DNA from: JBKBIP01 sp046297495
GTDB taxonomy: Bacteria > Planctomycetota > Planctomycetia > Gemmatales > Gemmataceae
Assembly (NCBI GenBank): GCA_046297495.1
Contig: JBKBIP010000067.1
Span: forward strand, 1-10,642
Reading direction: 5' to 3'
Length of the DNA: 10,642 bases
Below the pieces are notes generated by a model that searched no databases, was not told where the DNA came from, and saw only the letters and a program-made list of their open reading frames with translations. The translations under genes and the position numbers were made by a program. Shown one piece after another: positions 1 through 5,434 of this stretch; the first letter of the stretch is position 1; each line of letters starts with the position of its first letter.

Positions 1-124
1 AACGAATAAGACCCTCGCTGACGCTTCGGGCTGGTAGGACGGGGGCGAACGAATAAGACCCTCGCTGACGCTTCGGGCTGGTAGGACGGGGGCGAACGAA
101 TAAGACCCTCGCTGACGCTTCGGG
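1..124. repeat. 2.6 tandem copies of a 47-bp direct repeat
   Basis: Two complete identical 47-bp units (1-47 and 48-94) are followed by a 30-bp partial third unit (95-124) that matches the first 30 bases exactly and then diverges. Each unit begins AACGAATAAG and contains the core CCCTCGCTGACGCTTCGGG, followed by a GGTAGGACGGGGGCG tail. The core has short complementary ends (CCC/GGG) and an inner GC/GC pairing, so it is only weakly palindromic. From memory, this core recurs in intergenic DNA of many planctomycetes; I could not check that here. The array starts at the window edge, so the true copy number is unknown. No unique spacers separate the units, so it is not a CRISPR array. Confidence 0.93.
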
Positions 125-129
125 TTGCC

Positions 130-338
130 GGAGCTTGCGCCGTCGGATACCAGGGCCTTGCAACGGGTGAACCGGGGCGGCAGCTGGAACAACGACTCCG
201 GGAACGGCCGGGCGGGACCCGCAGCACGAACGGCATGAAGAATTGATGGAATGGCTGGGCCGGCCGTTTGACCCGGAGGCTTTGGAGCTGGGCTGGGTCA
301 ATCAGGCCCTGCAGCGCGGCCGTTGGGGAGGAAAGTAG
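130..338 (+). pseudogene. Decayed C-terminal remnant of a plasmid pRiA4b ORF-3-like protein
   Basis: The frame ending at the TAG at 336-338 encodes, from about 216, residues reading DPQHERHEELMEWLGRPFDP and then EALELGWVNQAL. This strongly resembles the C-terminal signature of the plasmid pRiA4b ORF-3-like family, in which a DPEHxEHEEMLEWxGGxFDPEAFDLxxVN-type ending is usual. The frame is closed upstream by a TGA at 168-170 and has no convincing start. Another frame at 130-153 reads GACAVGYQ, which could be the remains of the family's conserved CPPED-x-GG-x-GY segment, implying a frameshift between the two parts. The 47-bp repeat array stops a few bases before this remnant, so the 5' part of the gene is missing. 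The family's function is poorly known; members occur on plasmids and near mobile DNA. I am fairly sure of the C-terminal match and less sure of the upstream half. Confidence 0.5.
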
Positions 339-458
339 CATGTCGCGCGCTCGCGCCTGCTGTAAACTACTGGGTTGGATAGGCAGGCGTGCGAACTTAT
401 AACATAGTGGTTAACAGCTTGGCGCGATTTGGAGAGCGCTGAGCGGGACCAATGGGCT

Positions 459-495
459 GGAGTTCGTAGACGGTTCCAATGTGGTATCGAACTCC
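459..495. repeat. Inverted repeat, 8-bp perfect stem
   Basis: GGAGTTCG at 459-466 is exactly complementary to CGAACTCC at 488-495, with a 21-nt loop. The right arm sequence CGAACTCC recurs at 783-790, where it is part of another inverted repeat. There is no T-tract on either side, so a simple intrinsic terminator is unlikely. Confidence 0.6.
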
Positions 496-598
496 TATTC
501 GGCTCCGCAACTGATTGTTTATTGATGACTTGCGGCGCTTAATACTCAGGGAGTCGCGCGCGGCGTACCGAAGAGTGTCTCGTTCGGGGAGCTTCATC

Positions 599-620
599 GG
601 GCGTCTACCCACGGACGCCC
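599..620. repeat. Inverted repeat, 7-bp GC-rich stem
   Basis: GGGCGTC at 599-605 pairs perfectly with GACGCCC at 614-620 across an 8-nt loop. It sits 18 nt from the larger palindrome at 639-664, so the two could form tandem hairpins in RNA from either strand. Confidence 0.55.
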
Positions 621-638
621 CACTCGGGTTGACGCGAA

Positions 639-664
639 ACGCCGAGAGCAGCTGCCCTCGGCGT
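639..664 (-). terminator. 26-bp near-palindrome, possible terminator of the minus-strand operon
   Basis: ACGCCGAG (639-646) pairs with CTCGGCGT (657-664). The centre GCAGCTGC (648-655) is itself palindromic, so 12 of 13 base pairs match and only 647/656 (A/C) fails. As minus-strand RNA the hairpin would be followed by UUUCGCGUC, a short U run rather than a full tract. It lies about 155 nt beyond the stop codon of the last minus-strand gene. A terminator is possible; a protein-binding palindrome is equally possible. Confidence 0.3.
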
Positions 665-755
665 CTCTTGGTAACTCTTGTGTTCGGTTCGCTCGATACC
701 GGACGATTCAGCGCCCCAACGCATGGTATCACAACACGTTGTTACGGCAAGGTGA

Positions 756-788
756 AGTTCGATGCTGGAATGAAACAGTTCTCGAACT
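756..788 (-). repeat. Inverted repeat just downstream of the DUF1501 stop codon
   Basis: AGTTCGA (756-762) is complementary to TCGAACT (782-788) with a 19-nt loop. It begins 31 nt past the stop codon of the minus-strand DUF1501 gene and could protect or terminate that transcript. The downstream minus-strand sequence (TTCACC) has no U tract. Confidence 0.4.
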
Positions 789-819
789 CCGATCGGCCCC
801 GGGGTTTGGAAGCTGGGTG

Positions 820-2139
820 TTATGCCAGCGATTCCTGGATGATCGGGGCGTCCGTGGTGACGATCTTGATCGGCCGGCCGTCGGTTGTCGAGAACTCGTG
901 GTCTGGGTCGATGCCCAGTTGGGTGTAGATGGTGCGGGCGAAGCTTTCCACCTTGTAGAGCTTGTCCTTGATCTCGGCAGCTCTGTAGTCGGTGGCGCCA
1001 ACGACGTTGCCGCCCTTGAAGCCGCCGCCGGCCAGGACGACGAATTGAGTCGGCCAGTGGTCGCTCCCCTTGCCGCCGCCGCCCTGTGGCCAGGGGGTTC
1101 GGCCCATCTCGCCCAGCAAGGCTACAATAGTGGTCTTGAGTAACCCATTTTGGTCCAGGTCTTCGAGCAGGCTGGCTACGGCCATGTCCACGGAGGGGAA
1201 TTTCTCGCGCATCGTGCCGTCGTTGTCGCCGTGGGCGTCCCAGCCGCCGAAGTTGACGTGGACGAAGGGCACACCAGCTTCGACCAACCGACGCGCCACC
1301 ACCACGGATTCACAGAATCCCTTGCCGCCGCGCAGCTTGTTGCTCGGGCCGGCGCCATAGCGTTCCAGACTTTTCGTGTTTTCCTTTTTCAGGTCCAGCG
1401 CCTCGGCCATCTTTGCCGACCGGAGCAGGTCGAAGGCCTTCTGCTGAAACTGGTCGCGGCCTTCCACGAGCGGATCGAGTTGATCGAGCTGCCGCCGCTG
1501 GGCATTGAGGGCCTGGACTAGGTCGGCGTCGCGGTCAAATGCCGGTAGGTTGACTTGCGGGACAGATAGCATTTCCTGCATTGCTCTGGCCTGCTCCTGG
1601 GAGAACAGGAGTGGGCCAAAGGCCGCACCGAGATAGCTGTCGGTCAGCACGTCCTTATCGCCGCCGCCCAGGACGATGAAACTTGGCACACCCGGCGGGG
1701 CTTGCTTGAGCTTGGCCAGGACGCTCCCGTAGGTCGGATACTTCGGCGTCTGCGGTACCCGGCGCCGGTTGGCAGTGAGCCAGTAATTGGTGTCTTTGCC
1801 GTGATCGGCGCGGCCGTCACCGGTCGTGCAGGAGCGGACGATGGTGTACTTGTCGGCAACCTGCGCCATCCGCGGCAACAGATCGCTGACCTGAATGCCC
1901 GGTACCTTGGTCGAAATCGTCTTGAAAGAGCCACGGAACTCGGCCGGGGCATCGGGCTTGGGGTCAAACGAGTCGCGGTGGTTGGGGCCGCCGCCCAGCC
2001 AGATGCAGATCATCTGCTTGGCTGCCGCTGATTTGCCTGCCGCCGTGGCCTGGATACGAAACAGGTCGGCAAGCCCCAGGCCAAAGAGCGTGGTACCGCC
2101 AACGCGGAAGAAATCCCGACGATTCAAAGAATCGCTCAT
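820..2139 (-). CDS. DUF1501 family protein, Tat-type signal (439 aa)
   Basis: This is a DUF1501 protein (PF07394), a family related to the alkaline phosphatase/sulfatase superfamily whose substrate is not established. The N-terminus NRRDFFRVGG (residues 6-15) followed by a hydrophobic stretch looks like a twin-arginine export signal. Likely metal- or active-site segments are GGGPNHRDSFD (49-59), GGWDAHGD (298-305), GEMGRTP (343-349) and DHW (360-362). The end carries LGIDPDHEF (408-416). A charged helical segment containing DQFQQKAFDLL lies around 180-265. The ATG at 2139 is preceded by AGGAG with a 7-nt spacer, which supports this start. It follows the upstream BIG_2/DUF1549 gene by 45 nt and is probably its operon partner. 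It is the same subfamily as the DUF1501 protein at the right end of the window (shared TPKYPxYGSV, DQFQQKAF and GIDPDHE). The stop is TAA. Family assignment is firm; the catalytic role is unknown. Confidence 0.93.
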   Translation of the reverse strand: MSDSLNRRDFFRVGGTTLFGLGLADLFRIQATAAGKSAAAKQMICIWLGGGPNHRDSFDPKPDAPAEFRGSFKTISTKVPGIQVSDLLPRMAQVADKYTIVRSCTTGDGRADHGKDTNYWLTANRRRVPQTPKYPTYGSVLAKLKQAPPGVPSFIVLGGGDKDVLTDSYLGAAFGPLLFSQEQARAMQEMLSVPQVNLPAFDRDADLVQALNAQRRQLDQLDPLVEGRDQFQQKAFDLLRSAKMAEALDLKKENTKSLERYGAGPSNKLRGGKGFCESVVVARRLVEAGVPFVHVNFGGWDAHGDNDGTMREKFPSVDMAVASLLEDLDQNGLLKTTIVALLGEMGRTPWPQGGGGKGSDHWPTQFVVLAGGGFKGGNVVGATDYRAAEIKDKLYKVESFARTIYTQLGIDPDHEFSTTDGRPIKIVTTDAPIIQESLA

Positions 2140-2146
2140 GATAAGT

Positions 2147-2151
2147 CTCCT
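2147..2151 (-). promoter_or_regulatory. Ribosome binding site for the DUF1501 gene starting at 2139
   Basis: On the minus strand AGGAG ends 7 nt before the ATG. A second GGAG copy lies a few bases further upstream. The match and spacing fix the start codon. Confidence 0.7.
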
Positions 2152-2184
2152 GGTCTCCTGAGTTGCACGCCTTCGTTCGCGGCA

Positions 2185-4794
2185 TCACTGGTTGAACAAA
2201 AACTCATTGCTGTTGAGCAGGCTCCACAGCAGCCCTTCCAACTCCTTTCCAGTCGAGCTTGCCTGCTTAAGGTAATCCTGGCTCAGCTTCAACTCGGCCG
2301 GGGTTGGCGGACGGCTCAAGGTGGCCAAGAATAGTTCCGTGATACGTTCGTCGTCGCTGAGCGAGGTCTGAGCAAGGCGGGCGACCCGGCCTTGCTTATC
2401 GGCGATCTTAGTCCGGACCCGCGGATGATTAGCCAGAAACAATGCCTGGAGCATGGTTGCCTGGTTGTCGCGCTCGCAGTCGCAGGCTACCTCGACATCC
2501 CGCTCGGGTCGGCCGAACGTGTTCAGGGCAAAGGTAGCTGCCCCGTCGCCACGACAGAAGATTGCTCCGCCCTCGAGCATCCGGATGTCGGCCGGCATCG
2601 CTCCCGAGTCGCGAACGCTCCGGTCGCCCTTGTCGAGGCCGGCTGAACCGGTGGCCTGGTCGATGATGTCGAGCAGCACCTCAGCCGGCAGCCGGCGGAC
2701 GTAGAACGAGGCAAAATTGCGCCGATCGTAGCGGTTGCCGACACCCGTCGCACTGCTTTGCTGGTAAGTCCGGCTATTTAGGATCGTGCGGTGTAACCAT
2801 TTGAGGTCATACTTGTTCGCGATCAAGCCGGCGCAGAGTTCCTGTAATAATTCCGGGTGTGAGGGTGGGTTCAACGGCGACAGGTCGTCGGGTGGATCGA
2901 TGATGCCACGGTCAAAGTAATGGGCCCAGACACGGTTGACGATGGCCCGAGCAAAGAAGGGGTTGTCCGGCCGGCGTAGCCAAGCCATCACCAAGGCGCG
3001 GGGGTCGCTGCCGTCTGGTGGCGCTGGGTGGGCAGTTGATTCCCCGAGCAGGCGGAATTGCCGCGAAGATTGTGTTCCCAAGGGGCTAGTCACAGTGGCG
3101 AAGCCATTCTTGCTGGNNNNNNNNNNNNNNNNNNNNNNNNNNNNNNNNNNNNNNNNNNNNNNNNNNNNNNNNNNNNNNNNNNNNNNNNNNNNNNNNNNNN
3201 NNNNNNNNNNNNNNNTGTTGAAGAGGGACCGGCCTCCCTTCATGTCAGGACCATCGAGATCCTTGGCAGTGAGGACAAAAACCTCGCGTCCGCCGAAACC
3301 CTTTTCAAAGGAAGCTCGTAGCTTGCTAGGCAAGTCGGCTGCGTGTTTCTTGGCCGCAGTCATGGCCTCAGGTTTGGCCTTTGCCCGCGCGTCGGCCATA
3401 CTGTTGAAGTGCGGCACACGCATGAAGAAGTTGGCGAAACTGAGCAGGTCGTCCTGCGTCCAGACATCATGCGGATGGCGGTGGCACTGAGCACATTGGA
3501 GCCGCAACCCCAAGAAGGCATGGGCCACGCGGATGGCATGATCGACGTCGGTGGTCATCCGCCGCTGCCAGAAAAGGTCAAGGGTTCGCCGGGCGGCGTA
3601 CGTGGCCGGCGGCTTGGCCTCGGCTTCCTCCCTCAGGATGGTTGTTGTCTCGTTGGCCCAAGCGTCGTAATCACGACCCTCGCGGCTGGTGGCCAGGAGA
3701 ACACGTTCTACCATTTCATCGTAGGGGACATTCTCGCGGAAACGTGCCCGCAGCCACTCGTACCCTCGATACTCATCTGGGACCGAAGCCGGGAAAATAG
3801 CGCCGGGGGTGTAGCCCGTCAGCCGCAGGATGTCCATGAATTTCGTGGCCCACAGGGCGGCGTAGCCGGGTCGGTCCAACAGTTCGTCGATCTTTTTGGC
3901 TCTCTTGCTCGGATCCGTGTCCGCCAAGAACGCGCGGACCTCTTCCGGGGTCGGCAATAGGCCCGTGACATCAAGCGTTACCCGGCGCAGGAAAGTCGCA
4001 TCATCGCATACCGCGGACGGTTGCAGGTTCAAGAGTCGCAGTCGTGCCAGCACATGCTTGTCGATGAAGTTGGCTTCTTGGATATTCGGGAAGGTCTCCG
4101 CCAGCTGCTCCGGTGTGACGATCACGATCGCCAAGCCCACCTGCCCCGGATAGCGAACGACGATGGCGGAATCACCGATACCCGTTGCCCGAACCTGGCC
4201 GTTCCGGTCCACCTCGACTACTTCGCGATTGACCGCCTCGAACGCACACAGCGCCGTTACGTCTTCCTGGGAGTCGTCGGCGTAAACGGCCTGCACCTGC
4301 AAAGCAAACCGATCACCAGGTTTGACGGTACGGCTGGCCGGCGTTACCTCCAGCCGCTGAACTGCCGACTTCTCGACCGAATCGAGTCGGGCACCGGCGG
4401 CGATCCAATTCCGAAAGAGCTGGTATTCGGGACTTCCGACCTCCAGCCGTTTGCCACCTTCGTGCGGCACCCGCGCCGTGGCCTTGAGCAAGACTAAGCT
4501 GGCGTCGGCATCCAGCACGTTGATGCGACGGCCGCCGACTTCCTTGAGCAACCGCTCGTGATCGAGTTGCGGATCAACCCCAAACAGGCTCAGCCGCAAG
4601 CCGCCCTTGCCCTGCACCATGCCATGACAGGCCCCGGCATTGCAGCCCAGTCGGCTTAACAGCGGCACCACATGGCGCGTGAACAGTGGTTCGGTCGGCA
4701 CGGACGATGCCGGGGCGTCGCCAGCGCGGGCGGAGCTGGCGGCCAGAAGAGGACCGGCCAAAGCAGTCAACAGGAGCAAACCAACGTAACGCAT
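2185..4794 (-). CDS. Secreted cytochrome-type protein: CX4CH haem site, BIG_2, DUF1549, DUF1553 (about 869 aa)
   Basis: The protein starts with a Sec-type signal peptide (residues 1-24, probable cleavage after ARA). Next comes a variant haem segment, GCNAGACHG, in which Cys51 and Cys56-His57 form CX4CH rather than CXXCH; as I recall, this spacing is usual for the branch with a BIG_2 domain. A bacterial Ig-like BIG_2 domain spans about 146-228. DUF1549/PSCyt2 follows (about 243-455) and ends in a canonical CAQCH at 434-438 with HRHPHD after it. DUF1553/PSD1 covers about 590-850, with NRVWAHYFDRGI and VRRLPAEVLLDII. The expected role is an extracytoplasmic c-type cytochrome of unknown electron partner. 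A run of N at 3117-3215 hides 33 codons between DUF1549 and DUF1553; both flanks keep one frame. The ATG at 4794 has GGAG 8 nt upstream. The gene ends 45 nt before a DUF1501 gene, a typical pairing. Confidence 0.9.
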   Translation of the reverse strand: MRYVGLLLLTALAGPLLAASSARAGDAPASSVPTEPLFTRHVVPLLSRLGCNAGACHGMVQGKGGLRLSLFGVDPQLDHERLLKEVGGRRINVLDADASLVLLKATARVPHEGGKRLEVGSPEYQLFRNWIAAGARLDSVEKSAVQRLEVTPASRTVKPGDRFALQVQAVYADDSQEDVTALCAFEAVNREVVEVDRNGQVRATGIGDSAIVVRYPGQVGLAIVIVTPEQLAETFPNIQEANFIDKHVLARLRLLNLQPSAVCDDATFLRRVTLDVTGLLPTPEEVRAFLADTDPSKRAKKIDELLDRPGYAALWATKFMDILRLTGYTPGAIFPASVPDEYRGYEWLRARFRENVPYDEMVERVLLATSREGRDYDAWANETTTILREEAEAKPPATYAARRTLDLFWQRRMTTDVDHAIRVAHAFLGLRLQCAQCHRHPHDVWTQDDLLSFANFFMRVPHFNSMADARAKAKPEAMTAAKKHAADLPSKLRASFEKGFGGREVFVLTAKDLDGPDMKGGRSLFNXXXXXXXXXXXXXXXXXXXXXXXXXXXXXXXXXXSKNGFATVTSPLGTQSSRQFRLLGESTAHPAPPDGSDPRALVMAWLRRPDNPFFARAIVNRVWAHYFDRGIIDPPDDLSPLNPPSHPELLQELCAGLIANKYDLKWLHRTILNSRTYQQSSATGVGNRYDRRNFASFYVRRLPAEVLLDIIDQATGSAGLDKGDRSVRDSGAMPADIRMLEGGAIFCRGDGAATFALNTFGRPERDVEVACDCERDNQATMLQALFLANHPRVRTKIADKQGRVARLAQTSLSDDERITELFLATLSRPPTPAELKLSQDYLKQASSTGKELEGLLWSLLNSNEFLFNQ
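3117..3215. other. Assembly gap (99 N)
   Basis: Ninety-nine undetermined bases lie inside the BIG_2/DUF1549/DUF1553 gene, in the linker before DUF1553. The length is a multiple of three and the reading frame is the same on both sides, so the gene is probably intact, but the real length of the missing piece cannot be known from this sequence. Confidence 0.99.
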
Positions 4795-4802
4795 TCCTGA
4801 TT

Positions 4803-4806
4803 CTCC
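4803..4806 (-). promoter_or_regulatory. Probable ribosome binding site for the gene starting at 4794
   Basis: On the minus strand GGAG lies 8 nt before the ATG at 4794-4792. A closer AGGA directly abuts the ATG and is too near to act. This supports the chosen start and a complete signal peptide. Confidence 0.5.
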
Positions 4807-4903
4807 GGCAGGAACAAGGTGGAACGAAAATTCCGCCCTTGCAAGTTATGGGAAGGCTCCTTCGACGCATCGCAGCAGGCGGGCGCTTCAGGTAAGGCTT
4901 TTA

Positions 4904-4931
4904 TTACCTTCCACGACGGAAGGGAAGGTAA
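4904..4931. repeat. Inverted repeat with alternative pairings between two operons
   Basis: TTACCTTCC (4904-4912) is perfectly complementary to GGAAGGTAA (4923-4931). The same left arm can instead pair with GGTAA at 4891-4895 (through TTACC, 4904-4908), or its CCTTCC can pair with GGAAGG at 4918-4923, so three mutually exclusive stems are possible. It lies between the sulfatase-like fragment and the start of the next gene, where a terminator or leader element would be expected. No U tract follows on either strand. Confidence 0.5.
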
Positions 4932-4969
4932 CAGGAATTCCAAGCTATTTCCGCGGCTAAGCGGCCTGG

Positions 4970-5338
4970 TCAGCTGGCTTTTTTCAGTGCTCCTTCGAGG
5001 GCATAGCGAACGAACAGGGCCAGCGTTTCCTTGCCCTCGTGTGGTCGAACCTGGGTCAGGCGCTTGCCAAGAGCGGGGAGAATCGGTTTCAGATCGACGT
5101 CGAGCAATTGCAGCGTCCGGGTCGCATGCAGGGTAGCGTTCCAGTCGGCGGAATTGACGGTCGCGATTAGCACGTCCAGGGCTGCTTTCTTCTCGATGTC
5201 GTTCTCGCCCCGGAAGCCCTTGACGTTCTTCCAGGCCTGGTCCCGGCCATACCAGTTGATTCGCTCGCCGGTGAATTCGCGCGGCGAGCCGTCGGGTTTG
5301 TAGCAACCGCGCTGGTCCACCTCGGCCGTCAGTTTCAT
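4970..5338 (-). pseudogene. Orphan fragment resembling the C-terminal tail of a planctomycete sulfatase (122 codons)
   Basis: The frame from an ATG at 5338 to TGA at 4970 encodes 122 residues. Around residues 50-120 it has a HEAT-repeat-like pattern (SADWNATLHATRTLQLLD, then LPALGKRL and a LFVRYALEGALK ending). This resembles the extra tail found after the catalytic domain in many planctomycete sulfatases. The first 45 residues (KPDGSPREFTGERINWYG, then AWKNVKGFRGE) fit a conserved stretch rather than a signal peptide. No catalytic sulfatase region (CxPSR-type motif) is present, no good ribosome binding site precedes the ATG, and an in-frame TGA lies only about 33 nt upstream. Only 96 nt separate it from the upstream DUF1501 stop. 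I read it as the surviving 3' end of a deleted gene. It could alternatively be a small free-standing HEAT-like protein. The sulfatase assignment is from memory of the family and is not firm. Confidence 0.45.
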
Positions 5339-5434
5339 CAGGACAACCCAGCAGACAGCGAACCATATTCAGGCCTTTCTGGAACGTTCATGAATCTGCA
5401 TGTGACGCCACGCCAAACTTTGTCAGATCCAGAA

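Larger units (their letters stand above)
339..819. other. Gene-free interval with several inverted repeats
   Basis: No open frame here shows planctomycete-like codon use, a ribosome binding site or a recognisable domain. The frames that stay open (minus strand 397-732, plus strand 515-928) give low-complexity, Arg/Ser-rich translations and look accidental. The interval lies between the pseudogene remnant and the 3' end of the minus-strand DUF1501 gene. It contains four separate perfect or near-perfect inverted repeats (459-495, 599-620, 639-664, 756-788), listed individually. A possible sigma70-like promoter (TTGGAT, 17 bp, TATAAC at 375-403) points rightwards, but only the -10 box is a good match. 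I cannot assign a function. Confidence 0.6.

Noticed and set aside
1..124. CRISPR array
   Set aside because: The 47-bp units are directly adjacent with no unique spacers, and no cas-like gene is present.
375..403. Sigma70-type promoter (TTGGAT, 17-bp spacer, TATAAC)
   Set aside because: Only three of six -35 bases match, no gene follows on the + strand, and planctomycete promoter rules are not well enough known to me to list it as a feature.
440..500. A tRNA or tRNA fragment suggested by GGTTCCAAT and GGAGTTCG/CGAACTCC
   Set aside because: The spacing of the stems does not fit a cloverleaf, and there is no acceptor or anticodon arm.
397..732. A 111-codon minus-strand frame in the gene-free interval
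   Set aside because: The translation is basic and featureless, lacks a ribosome binding site and shows no family resemblance; it also runs through the hairpins at 459-495, 599-620 and 639-664.
3117..3215. A frameshift or disruption of the cytochrome gene at the N run
   Set aside because: The coding frame is identical on both sides and the missing length is a multiple of three, so this is an assembly gap rather than evidence of a broken gene.
4767..5366. A 199-codon minus-strand frame covering the sulfatase-like fragment and the start of the next gene
   Set aside because: It is in a different frame from the fragment that shows a HEAT-like pattern, is Arg/Pro-rich without motifs, and would overlap the signal peptide of the downstream gene.
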